64,000 bases of DNA from Irpex lacteus (Eukaryota; Basidiomycota; Agaricomycetes; Polyporales; Irpicaceae). Under the pieces are notes generated by a model. That model worked only from the letters and a program-made list of their open reading frames with translations, was not told the origin of the DNA and made no database searches. Positions within the stretch are counted from its first letter, which is position 1. Every line of letters starts with the position of its first letter. The stretch is from NCBI GenBank assembly GCA_001986395.2, contig MQVO02000003.1:930001-994000 (forward strand). The letters run 5' to 3'. Below are positions 24,588-35,827 of the stretch, piece after piece. Both the position numbers and the translations under genes were made by a program.

Positions 24588-27500
24588 TCAAGATGCGGGG
24601 AATTGATAGGCAGAGCCATGACCAACGCTCATACTCGACTGTGGGTGATGTAAGGGTACAGATGTTGTGCTTGGATGGTGCATCCCATTCGCAGGCGGAG
24701 GTGGTTGAGTGTATGAGGGGGCTTGCCAGCCCTGAAGGGCCGGCGTGGCCTCCTGCATGAACGCCAAGGACTCAGCCGCACTGATGTGGCTTGCAGAGCG
24801 TTGGCCGGTTGTACCGTTGTAGCCGTTAGCTGCATGATTCCATTGACCATTGGGTGCATGGAACTGTGCTGGGCGGCTGTAGGGCTGCGCTTCGGAGACC
24901 CTTTGATAGCCTTGCACGCCGGGCACTCGCGCATAACTTTGAGGTTCGCGGATATTTCCGTAAGACTGAGAGGGAATGGCCGCAGGATTCTATCACAGTG
25001 CGATCAGAATGTGTTGTCGTAGCTTCAAATGTACACATACCGTATATGCAAGACTCGCTCGAGAAGCATTATAAGCTTCATGGTCCGCGTATCTTTGTGC
25101 ATCAGGCATGGTAGAATACCCATTCTGCCATTGGCTTGGGGTGTGAGACGTATGACTGGAATATCCGCGCTGTTCGTGGTGGTATTGTGGATACGGCACT
25201 GGGTGAGGTTGTGATCTGGAATACAAGGCTGCCGTAGACGACTGAGCCGGATAGTGCTGCCCACTGTAATGCCCACGATTATCGTAAGGGGGTTGTTGAG
25301 AGTATCGTGTGTCGGAGGTGGATTGGGTATACGCATGCGCAGAAGGTGCCGGCGCCTTCTGCGAGTGAGGTTGCACCCAACTATCGGCAGATGGATGCTG
25401 AGAACTCGAATGGTGGTGACGGCCATTGCTACTCCTGTAATTCGAGGCACACCTCTGGCAGAGGAACTTTTGAGTCGTCCAATTACGCTTCGGGTATCCC
25501 TTTTGGCGATCAACATTATCGTGACAGGTTATATGCTGCCACCTTCCGCAGGAGCCACAGGACACCATCGGAAGACCATCGTCCTATGCATTTCGTCAAC
25601 AACATACGCCGGAGCGACGATAGAGAACAACATACAATATTGATCCCGTTCTTCCCGCAAACTTCGCAGTCAAGAATCCAGTCGGGGCTGCGCACACCGT
25701 TCGGCGTAGGCTTACGGTTAGACTTGAGGGACGTAGCGACGCCGACGCTGTTGACCGATGGCTGTGCTGACAGGGTAGAAGGAGCAGGCGTGGTTTGCGC
25801 ACTCGACCGTTCACTGAAAATACTATAAGTCACGACTGTTAGAGTTAATGCTTGATCCCACGCACCTTGAACCCTCTTTAGGAGCATTCCTGTTCGCGAT
25901 CTTGAGCTCCCTTGCCTCTCGTTCTATTCGACGCTGTTCACGAGCCAGTTCGCGCCTTTCACGCTCGTCCTCCTCCTTCTTGGCCCTGGCTTCTAGACGT
26001 CTTGTACGTGACATCTTTTCTTCTTCCTCGGCCTTGCGTATAGCTTCAGCTCGTGCCTTATCCTTCTCTGACTCTTTGATAGCAATTCGGGATGATCGTT
26101 TGCGGTGTACTACAGCCTCTTCTATTTTGCGCTTCCGCTCGATCTCCTGCAACAAGCTGAGACCCATATAATGAACCAACAGCACACTCAAAAGACTTAC
26201 CCTAAGCTCAGCGACGACAGCTGGAATGATACTTTGCGAAAGAACCTTGTGCAGAGCCTTCTCCAGATAATGGGTAGCATTTGCAAAGCGTTCACCGATA
26301 GCTTCCCACTCGGGCAAGGTAACGCAGATCTAGATAACCTGTGATAAACATCGCCGCACACCAAATATCCGAGTATATGCAAGCTTGACGTACCGCCTCC
26401 CATTCCACAAAATCCTCAGGAACCTCGACAGCAGGAAGATATTCAATGACATGCTTAGCTTCCTCTTCCACGACAGGTTCCTCCTTCGCCTTGCTTTTCT
26501 TATCGCTAGCTCTGGCTTTACGTTGTTCTGGTTGATCGGTCTCGTCCGGTTTCGTGGGTTGCTCTTCAGGTTTATCCGCTTCTTCACCACCACCGTCGTC
26601 GTCATCGGATAGCTCTGTAAGCTCGCTCACTGCGTCGCTACCCAGACCAGCAACTTCAGCTGCATCCTCCGCATCTTGCTCTTTTGGCTCTGCCCTTGCC
26701 TTTCCTTTATTCCGGGTCCGCCGTCCAGAAGCCACTGTAGTGCTATCCTTTTCATCTTCAAACCAGTCTTCAGGAACCTGCTGCCACTCGTCATCCGAAT
26801 CCTGAGCAGCACCGCGGAGCCGCGCGCTGGCTCGAGTGCCTAATACCGGTCGTTTGGAAGGACTAGGTTGCGCCCTAGCTCCCGTACCAGAGCGGGCGGA
26901 ACGGTTCGTGCGTGTGGCCCTCGACGGACTGGAAAGTAGCGCTGCCTGTCTTTGAAACTCTGCAAGCTCCTTCGCTTGAACGTCCAGCATCTTGTTTGCT
27001 TTCAGTTTAGCGGCTCGAGCACTTCTACCGGATGGAGTCGACTCTTCTGGTTTGGGTTTGCTCCGCGAAGCACGACCATTGGCCGTGCGTGTGCGCTTCG
27101 AAGGCACTGGTGTTTCAAGCTCAGGCTCTGATTCCACCTCCGCGGCTTTGCTAGTCGATGCTGTAGGTTTGGACTTCTTCGCAGGGGCCGGTCGCTTTCG
27201 CTTGGCCGGCCTCGGCGGTTTGGGAAGGGCGCGTTGTATCCATAGTCTGTCAGCTAACACAGTGTTTCAGGTGAGTATACGAGTTTTGATAGGCATTCGT
27301 GATATTACGCACGTCCTATAAGCCAGTACGCATTTGTCTTCGAATCATAACCTATGGGTTCTATACGCTGGAGATGGTAGGAGGTAAACAGGAATTCCTC
27401 AAGGCAGAACAGCCAATACATACCCAAAGACCATGGTCGCCGTCATCTTTCATCTGCTGTCGTAAGCGATGTGGATTGTCGAATTGCCATTCCGCTAACA

Positions 27501-28344
27501 TATGGAGGGCTTCAAGCTTCTCCTTCATATCGAGCTCTGCCCACTCTCTGCTCGGGGCCAATGTCTGGGCATCGGTTTGAAGCTCTTTAGGTTCCGTCTT
27601 GACGTTATCTTCCGCGTCATGATCGCCATCCTTCTTCTCCTCACTCCTCTCCAATGTTTCAGAAGTATGGTCCTCTTCTTTGGGTGACTGAGCTTGCTCG
27701 ACTGCCTCTGTGGCGCGAGAAGAGGCAGCAGGAGAATCGAGGCCCCCGTTCAGCTTTACTGGAGCCTCTTCTTCCTTATGCTCTTCAGGTTCGGGAGTCG
27801 GATTCTGAGAGTGTACGGAGGGTTCTGGTCCTAGCGGATTGTATAATCCACCACGCTTCATGCATTGCTTGCGGAAGCCTGCCTGCCAATTGCTTACACT
27901 GTGTAGACTGGCATGAGTATGTGAGAGTCACCGAAAGCTCAGAAACACGCACGTGAGTTTCCTATCCAGCGACATGGTCACCAAGAGCCGGGTCATGATA
28001 CGGGGCAAGTAGAGAGAGGTTCCGCGAGCAAGGTCATCCTCGACATCCTACACAACACAGCACAACGTCAGTGAAGGCGACCATTACAACACGCATGATT
28101 CGCTGGGTCCCTGGCGTGCGATGAACGGATATCTTACCGACAAGGTGACCTCTGGCATTTGCAGCAGCTGAGCGAAAGTATAGAAGAATTGGCTGAAGGC
28201 TGCCCATTGCCAGCTACGTCGTAGGCTTTGGATGTTGGCGACGTATGCCTCGTCAGAGGGCTCATGTTGAGGGAGGTCTACGAAGGAGACATTTGATGAG
28301 GCGCGGGCGGGAGTGGCGGGTTGAGCTCTTCGGCGAGGAGGCAT
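24588..28344 (-). CDS. DDT-WHIM-PHD chromatin-remodelling protein
   Basis: Probable nuclear accessory subunit of an ISWI-type remodeller, similar in layout to RSF1/BAZ proteins. The start at 28344 gives MPPRRRAQPATPARASSNVS. The DDT domain follows: WAAFSQFFYTFAQLLQMPEV, DVEDDLARGTSLYLPRIMTR, SNWQAGFRKQCMKRGGLYNP. The WHIM region has EWAELDMKEKLEALHMLAEW, then RIEPIGYDSKTNAYWLIG and DRLWIQRALPKPPRP, the classic WSD motif. A long basic and acidic linker has coiled-coil character near 25.9-26.2 kb. A PHD finger (CEVCGKNG, MVSCGSCGRWQHITCHD, KFLCQRC) is followed by a Gln/Tyr/Pro/His-rich tail ending at 24588. The aromatic Trp in GRWQH could read methyl-lysine; that is inference. Confidence 0.9.
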
Positions 28345-28767
28345 GCGAGCTTCACAAGTCTCTATAAATGAACCTGGCCGGTGATCAAGAACGGGATGCT
28401 GTGAGAGCGACGCAGTATGTGGCCGGGAACAGCGCCGCAGACAAAAACTAGGTGTGCTTTATTCGTCGTGAGTCGTGTAAGTCGCGTGGAACGTGCGGCG
28501 GCGACGGGGAAAGGGATGCGCACAACGAGCTAGACGACGAGCAGGGCGAAGCAAGTGTCGGCCTGCCTCCGACTTTGTCGCCTGCAAACACTGCCAATTT
28601 CGGAAATACGTCACGTGATGCACATCAGAGACATGCACCGAAAAGGCAACCCAAGAGAAGGCACAGAAATACTCGTTGTAAATAAAAAGATTCTCTGATA
28701 TACACACTAGCGTTACAGTATTATTATACAACCTTCGTACAGTAAACCAAGCGCATGCCACCATGTC
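28345..28767. other. Intergenic, PHD gene promoter and med25 3' end
   Basis: 423 bp. The half next to 28344 is the promoter of the DDT-PHD gene; the other is AT-rich med25 3' flank (AATAAAAAG near 28680). Open frames show no family match. Confidence 0.5.
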
Positions 28768-31700
28768 TCAATGAGGCCTGTTGCCCATGAGCGACTGCAT
28801 CATCTCCATAGTCACACCGGGAGGCAAACCACCCATCTGCATCATCGAATTTCCACTCGGCGTTCGCTGATGCATACCTCCCTGCGTAGGAGGCGGCATC
28901 CCAACAGCCCCATAGTTCATCATCGCCGCCCCGGGAGGCATCTGCTGTGGATGCTGCTGCTGAACGACCCCTGGGAAGTTGTTTAGCAAATTAGCGTTGA
29001 GTAATTGTTGCTGGAACGCAGGGTTGCTAGCAGCCATCGCTTGCATGGCAGTCATATGGGACGACTGCTGAGGAGGGAACTGTGGTTGCTGGTGTGGAGG
29101 TAGTTGCTGTTGCTGTTGCTGTTGTTGTTGCTGCTGCTGCCTTTGCTGCTGCTGTTGGAGCATGTTTTGCTGCTGTCGCATGGCGAAGCTTTGAAGCCAC
29201 GCCATCCGTCTATCAGGTGGTTGTTCCATGAGACTTTTCTGCTCTTCTGGCGACAGCCTCGCCATGACCTCCCTAACTTTCTGAGCTATCTCGAGATTGA
29301 CCGGTGGCTTAGGTAGCTCGGGCATGCCACCTGGGGTTGGGAAGTATGCTGCGTAAAGCTGCGTCTTGACAGGGAAAATAAGGATACGGTTCTCCACTGG
29401 GCCGTTTTGGGTACTCCAAGCCGCTACAGCATACTGGTACCAGAGATAAGCATCAACATGCAGGACTGAAGACATAGAAGACTCACGATCCCCTTTTCAG
29501 TCAGCAGGCGCCAGAGCGTCTTGAAGCTTTCCTCGTTCATCGCCTTCGTATCTGGTGTTTGAGGGAGGGCATGCATACCGAACAAGTTGCATTTGTGCTT
29601 CTTCATCCATTCTTGTAGCACTGGAACCGGGACAGCGCGCTCCCTGGACGGCGATATAGCCATCAAACTTGGCCAACTCGAAAAATCGCTGTCATGATAA
29701 TATCGGTCAGACGCGACCGGACGAGCACATCGTAATACTCACATTGGTTCACTATGGCGGTTCGCCAACATGGCCACTGATGCTCGCATCTCTCTTCTCA
29801 CGTGTGTTCCTGAATCCGATCCTGACCAGGTCAACAAACCTCTCCAATGTGGTAGCTGTGCTGGACCTCCGCCAACGGGGGCCTGAGGAGGGGCAGGGCT
29901 TTGTTGAGGCAGGGCCATGCCTGGAGCGTTTGCAGGAGGTACGTGTGGTGTCGCACGGTTACGCTGCTCTATCAGCTTCTGCATCTGCGTCGCCATTTGT
30001 GGTGATGCTTGCGGGGGCCTGACGGTCGAAGGAGCAGGGCCAGGAACGTGTGTAGGAGGAGGGGCGTGCACTTGTGCTGCGGCGCGTTGCGGCGAGAGAT
30101 GGGACGGAACCGCACCAGGTGGGATATGTGCAGGAACGGTGGAAGGTGAAGACGGCACGGGAAGGGCAGTGGGCTCTCGTTTCGGTGAAATGATGATAGG
30201 CTGCGATGCACTTCCTGGAGGCGCCTGATTAGGGTTTACGACCTCCCCTGGTTGCGCCATCTCAGGTCGCCGCTGCTGCTGCCGCTCCTGAGCCTTGCGA
30301 AGCTCAACCTGTCGTACAATATCCCTAAACTTCTGCATCGAAAACATCGTCTTCCCCAGAGCTTCTCTTATCTTCTTCGCTTCCTCGAGCTGCCCAGCGG
30401 CTTCGGCTGCCTTGGCCATAGCTTCCTGTTGAGCCATCTTCTTTTCACCCATGTCCAGTCGTGCCAAAAACTGTTGGAACTTCTCGGGAGAGAGCCCAGC
30501 AATTGCAGCAGGAACAGAATTGGCATTTAGAGACATCTCAAGAGCACTGGCAGCCGGTGCTGCTGGTTGTGGCGCTTGCGATTGTGTACTGGAAGGCTGA
30601 GGCGTCGGTACCGGCGGCTTGGCAGGCGGCTGACTGGCAGGAGGGAGGGACTGAACTTGGGGTGGAGGTTTTGCAGGGGCGGGAGCCAAAGGAGTCGGTG
30701 TTGTGAGCACTGGAGACGGCTGTATCTGCGGGGGTGGATTCGGAGGCTTTGCTGTAGCAGGGGCAAGTTTGGGTGTGTTTGTCTTCTGTTGAGGCGTGGC
30801 ATGCGTGACTCTCGGAGAAGGCTGAGATGATACTTTCTGGCGCTTGGTGTCAGGACTGGGATTGGAGTCAATGCTGCGTTTGGCACCAGCTGCTGCATAA
30901 GTACATAAGTGTGTGTTCAACAATTATAGAGAGAAAAGACCTTACATTTAGGTAGAGCGGGTGGGTAGCCCATGAGCCGTACACTGTGCCCCGGACGTAC
31001 CTTAAACCATGGCTCCTGTGAGCCAGTTGCCGCAACCTATGCCAAGTACCGTAGTATGAGTTACGTATACCAGTCAGGAAGCAAGTTGAAGACACTGTAC
31101 CAAATTGTACAACTCGTTCAGTCGTGGTATAGGCCGCAGTTGTATCAAGCTGTAATTGATATCTCTCTGGAGGTGTACACCACACGTTAATTACAAAATA
31201 GTAGGCGGTAGTGACAGAGTCTCACCTTTCGAAACTCGGATGGCAAAGTCTCCCATGTAACATTATCAAGTGCTGGAGATACGTTCCAGATTGGCCGTTG
31301 TGCAGCATCTGGTTGGCAAGCAGCCAGGTGAATGACATGAGCCTTCTGTATCGTCAAGTAATTCATTACATTGCAAAACACTATGCACAGAACCAGAGTC
31401 GAGCTTACTATTTGTACAGCATCTGTCTTATGCTGAGCGGTTTCCTTGAACCTGTCAAAGAGCTGACAGGGCTCAGACCCCTTCTATACAGCGTGGGCAT
31501 GTTGGAGTACATACCTCGAGAACTGCAACCATACCTTCCAAAGCGGCCATACCCTTTCCGCCACCACTTCCTGTATGCCCCACGCCGTGAACTGCTGGGT
31601 TGGTGGTGAGGTCCTTGAACAACGCTGGGGGCGATGTGAAGAACGTCCGGGATAGTAATGGCGTAGGTTGGGTGGAAGACGGCGCATAGCTCACGAAACC

Positions 31701-32087
31701 TATTCGGAACTACATGCAAACGTTACTTAGGACGAGACGCATGACACAGCTCAAATCAACGTACAGGGTTACTGTTGTGACCATACCGCTCGAAGAGCCG
31801 GGTTAACAGATGGCTTGCATATTCTGCGAAGAGTTGCCCCCAGTCGGTCGATATGATGATAGAAGAGTCGACCAGGAACGCGATCGCCACCAGGACCTCT
31901 GGTCCTTCGGGCTTGACTGCTGGTTTCGACGCCGTAGTCGCCAGTTTTCCCTCTGTGAGGAAAGCTTATGGTGTGTTGATGGTGTAGACGGGGAGAGAGA
32001 TATGTTGTGAGTAGTGAGTGAGCAGAGGTAAGCTGAGAGTATATGATGGCGTCAAGGAACGGATGCGGCGGACTCAGCCTCGGACAT
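28768..32087 (-). CDS. med25: Mediator subunit 25 homologue (VWA, ACID/PTOV-like and poly-Gln)
   Basis: Co-activator subunit of the Mediator complex; yeast lacks it. Minus-strand exons give a von Willebrand A domain: VLVAIAFLVDSSIIISTDWG, STQPTPLLSRTFF, HTGSGGGKGMAALEGMVAVL, LFDRFKETAQHKTDAVQI, VIHLAACQPDAAQRPIWN, INYSLIQLRPIPRLNELYNL. A long Pro/Ala/Gln-rich linker with a probable nuclear signal (AKRSIDSNPSPDTKRQK) comes next. LPHWRGLLTWSGSDSGTHVR begins an ACID/PTOV-like beta barrel. The C-terminus is Gln/Met-rich with a poly-Gln run, ending at 28768. The start is uncertain: the ATG at 32087 (MSEAESAAS) followed by a 110-nt intron is the best phase-consistent choice, with a weak GTTCCT donor. 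Confidence 0.82.
29104..29160 (-). repeat. CAG/CAA repeat encoding poly-Gln in med25
   Basis: About 19 codons, nearly all CAA or CAG, interrupted by one Arg codon, in the C-terminal part of Med25. Mixed codons suggest purifying selection on the glutamine tract or an old expansion. Confidence 0.85.
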
Positions 32088-32345
32088 ATTTCCATCAGGG
32101 CCGTAGAGGTTTGGATCACGACTGCAAACAATTGATCAAAGCATATGAATTCGATAGCAGATACAGTCCATGGTCGACGTTCTACGTTGAACCAGATGTC
32201 TAGGATAGAAATTGTTCGTGGGGATGTCGTAACAAATGGTCATCAACGTACATGCACTAAGCTACTGTAAAGTCCGAGTCGGTATGATGTACAATGCAAA
32301 ACGATAGGTATAATGTACGCAGTCGAGCTGTAAGTAGGAAGACAA

Positions 32346-33071
32346 TTAAGCAAACACCAGGCCAAAGCCGCCGGCTAGTCCAAGCGCAATGGCCCCTGTG
32401 CCGACCAATAGTGATCGAGGGACCGTTATGCGCGAGGATGCCGAAAAGTCAGGTGCAACGGTATTCGTGCCGATCATCGAGAGGTATGCACTGAAGTTGA
32501 GTATAGTGCCCGTCCCGGTTGGTGTGAAGGGAGCTGTAGTAGGCGCTGTCGGGGTGTAAGTATCAACGATGGCGGTGAAGTCACCTGCAGCGAGTCGTGT
32601 GAGTACAGTGCTAATATTAGGACAGAGGGAAAACGTGCCTGCTGCATCGGTCGTGGTGTAGGTATAGATGTAAGTGCTTGCTGGTCCATCGATGGGCGCA
32701 GGAGCACCGACTGGACCTTGCTGGCCGTCAGGTGCTTGTGTTGTTGCAGTCGTTGCGGTTGTCGCGAGTGTTGCGGACGTTGCAGTTGGAGTGATCGGGG
32801 TAGCGGTAGGACTGCTAAGAGAGGGAGTGGGTGTCACCACACCGGGTTCTAGAGTCTCCAGAATCTGGGTGGTCGGCAGGCCAAGCTGGGGATCGATTGT
32901 AACGACTTCTACGACGGTATTGCCAGCGCTGTACAAAGTTCCAAGCGTGAGCATGAGTGTGAGACTGTGAGGAATTAGCACTCACGCATCGGTTGTGGTG
33001 ACCGTCTGAGCGAGGGCAGACACAGCGAAGAAAAGGGAGTAGAGACAGACGAGCATAATTTTTGTGGCCAT
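32346..33071 (-). CDS. Secreted GPI-anchored Ser/Thr-rich surface protein
   Basis: Two exons: one starting at 33071, and one running to the stop at 32346 that continues AAGNTVVEVVTIDPQ. The first about 22 residues (MATKIMLVCLYSLFFAVSALAQ) form a signal peptide. The middle is Thr/Ser/Pro/Ala-rich (for example ATPITPTATSATLATTATTA), a pattern for O-mannosylation, with a short moderately conserved block YIYTYTTTDAAGTFSLCP. The C-terminus has a small-residue cleavage region followed by a hydrophobic tail, VGTGAIALGLAGGFGLVFA, as in GPI-anchored proteins. No enzymatic domain is seen. A role in the cell wall is inferred from composition only. It is divergent from ola1 across 310 bp. Confidence 0.85.
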
Positions 33072-33381
33072 GGGTGTATTTTCGGCCGTCGTCGTCGTTG
33101 TTGTGGCCGTCGAGGACGTGTGATGGTGGTGGTTGTCGAGGCTGCGGGCAGTGGCGCCTCTTCGTCGGCGAGCAGTGACATCTTTAGGGCACGTGAGCAT
33201 GGGCGCCTGCGAGGCAATGTGACGATCTGATAATGGACGAATAAATGCTGAAAATACTGCGAGGCTGAAAATGCTGAGTCTCCGCCTGTCGCTCTCTCCT
33301 TCCCTCCACCATCCCCCGCGTCCTCCAGGTCTTTTCAGGTCGTTTTCACTCTCGCATATACTCAACGCAAAGAAGAGAAAC
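33072..33381. promoter_or_regulatory. Divergent promoter, GPI protein/ola1
   Basis: 310 bp between divergent starts. The ola1-proximal part is a strong CT tract (CTCTCCTTCCCTCCACCATC), typical of highly expressed housekeeping genes of filamentous fungi. Confidence 0.55.
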
Positions 33382-35388
33382 ATGCCGCCAAAGAAGGCCG
33401 CCGCGCCAGAGAAGAAAACCCTCCTCGGACGGCCAGGAAATAACCTCAAAATCGGAATCGTAGGTCTGTTTCGTCGGGCACGTTCACTTATTCACCTGCC
33501 CCGCTCACCACAGCACGTCAGGTCTCCCTAACGTCGGCAAATCGTCTTTCTTCAACACCCTCTCCAAGACCGGTCAGTATGCCAGCGCAACACACTTCTC
33601 TCATCTCCTCATCGTATTTTCATCGTTCGTTAGATCTTGGAAAGGCGGCCAACTATCCCTATGCCACAATTAACCCAGAAGAGGCCCGTATTCCTGTCCC
33701 TGATGAACGCTTCGATTGGCTTTGCGAACAGTACAAGCCATCATCGCGCGTTCCTGCAGCACTGACCTGCATCGATATTGCCGGCCTTACTGCTGTGCGT
33801 ATTCTGCGCAATCCAAGTCTGAGGGCGTACTAAGAAACTGTATAGGGTGCCTCCACTGGAGCTGGCCTCGGTAATGCTTTCTTGTCCCACGTCCGCTCTG
33901 TCGACGGCATCTTCCAGATGGTCCGTGCCTTCGACGACGCCGACGTCATTCACGTTGAGGGAGATGTCAACCCCATCCGTGACATGGAAATTATCTCTAC
34001 AGAATTGCGTCTCAAGGATATTGAGTGGGTGCAGAAGCATTTGGAGAACATGAAGAAGACCAGCCGTGCGCTTGGCAGCACAAGTTTGGCAGACAAGGCT
34101 AAGAAAGAAGAAATTGTGCGTATTCATTATATATCTTCTTATTGAGCTACGCTGAATGATTTTGATAGGCCACAGTCGAAAAGGTTTTGAAACTCATTTC
34201 TGAAGATAACATGGATGCCCGAAAGGGCAACTGGACTAACAAGGAGGTACGCATTTCTAATCAATACTTCGGAGAAATTGTTCTTTTTTGCTTTCACTAT
34301 GTGATGATAAAGAGCTAGTGCTCGATTAACCCAGCTCGTCGAGGAGGGAGTAACGCCCCATAATTCCTTTGAGATATTTATACCTTCTGACCTCTCTCTA
34401 TTGATGTTCCATGCATAATCACTTTGACTGACACTCGCTCCTTCTAGGTCAGTATAAATCCATATATCTCCCACAGGATGAAAAAGAGCTTTATGCTCGA
34501 TAACCCAGCTCGTCGAGGCGGGAGTAACGCCCCACTATGTCATTGAGAACAAAATCATTTCTGACCTATCTGTTGCACACTTAATCATGTTCGCATCCAT
34601 TGACCCATTCCTCTCACCATAGATCGATGTCGTCAACGGCCTGCAATTGCTGACGGCCAAGCCTGTCACCTATCTCGTCAACTTGAGCGAGAGAGATTAC
34701 ATCCGCAAGAAGAACAAGTGGTACGCTGACGCATCTATCGAGTGATGCCCTGCTCATGTATGCGATGATATTTTAGGCTACCGAAGATCAAGGCATGGAT
34801 TGACGAGCACAACCCTGGCGATCCGTTGATTCCTTTCTCCGTCGCCCTTGAAGAGCGTTTGATGGCTCTCGAGTCAGACGAGGAGCGCAAAGAGGAAGAG
34901 AAGAAGATCGGGGCCACCAGTGCGCTTGGCAAGATTACTCAAGCTGGGTACACGAGCCTCGACGTACGTAGCAAGTGTCGCCTTAGACTACCATAACGTC
35001 GCTGACACTCGTGCTTGTTAGCTCATCCGTTACTTCACGTGCGGTCCTCAAGAAGTGCGCGCGTGGACAATTCGACGGGGGACGAAAGCACCACAGGCTG
35101 CTGGTGTCATCCAGTACGGGCATCTTCTTTTTCTATCGGAACGATTGTGGTCTAAAGGCTTGACAGCTCCGACTTCGAGAACAAGTTCGTGTGTGGTGAA
35201 ATTATGAGCTACGAGGACCTCCGTGAGCATGGAAGCGAATCTGCCGTCAAGGCGGCCGGTAAGCTTCGACAGCAAGGAAAGCCATACGAGAGTAAGTTGT
35301 CTGTCTGCTGCTTGTGGGTAATGATCACTAATCATGGCTTCTTACAGTGGTCGACGGTGATATTGCATACTGGAAGGCAGGAGCGTAA
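33382..35388 (+). CDS. ola1: Obg-like ATPase 1 (Ola1/YchF)
   Basis: Cytosolic P-loop ATPase of the YchF family that binds ribosomes and affects stress responses. The start ATG at 33382 ([20 protein letters not shown]) is the usual fungal form. Motifs after splicing: G1 [36 protein letters not shown]3 DIAGLTAGAS and the NLSE motif in [15 protein letters not shown], which replaces the G4 of GTPases and gives ATP preference. A coiled-coil arm ([18 protein letters not shown]) follows, then a C-terminal TGS domain with [20 protein letters not shown] and [15 protein letters not shown]. One intron (34247-34622) is much longer than the rest and contains an internal duplication. Confidence 0.96.
34303..34622 (+). 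repeat. Tandem duplication of the 3' half of an ola1 intron
   Basis: Two copies, about 34303-34447 and 34477-34622, 174-175 nt apart. Each has GATGA(T/A)AAAGAGCT near its start, then a nearly identical core (34319-34360 and 34494-34534) with CCAGCTCGTCGAGG and GGGAGTAACGCCCC, then a CT-rich stretch ending in an acceptor-like CTTCTAG or CACCATAG. The first acceptor is directly followed by GTCAGT. Confidence 0.88.
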
Positions 35389-35827
35389 ACGTATCGCTAA
35401 TATATACATCAACCACGTAAACCTGTATTATCTCCTTTGTCACGTGTAGCATTCTCTTGCAAATAGACACGAGCTTGTCGTTGCTTCCTCATGCCAGAAC
35501 ATGGAAACTATCGACAGAAGAATCGTAAATAAATAAACAAAACTACTACTGTGGTATGAGTGAAGACGTGAACGAAGAACAGGCTACACGGTAATAAACG
35601 TCGTGAGTGAGTCGTAAGAGAGCATTAACCGCTACACAGGACATCGAAGGTATAGCAGCGAAAGAGATCGTTAGAGTCATAAGCGACAAATCCTACGGGT
35701 ATAGCAACTTAGCGAAATCCACAGAGGTATCATAATAATATCAAGACATGAACAGCGAAATCCAACCTTGCAGTGTTCATAAAAAAGAGCCACATCGCGT
35801 CCGAATCCAAGTAGCATCACAGTGATG
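35389..35827. other. Convergent intergenic region, ola1/Ivy1-like gene
   Basis: 439 bp between converging stops. AT-rich, with AAATAAATAAAC near 35530 as a likely 3'-end signal. No gene is seen. Confidence 0.5.
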
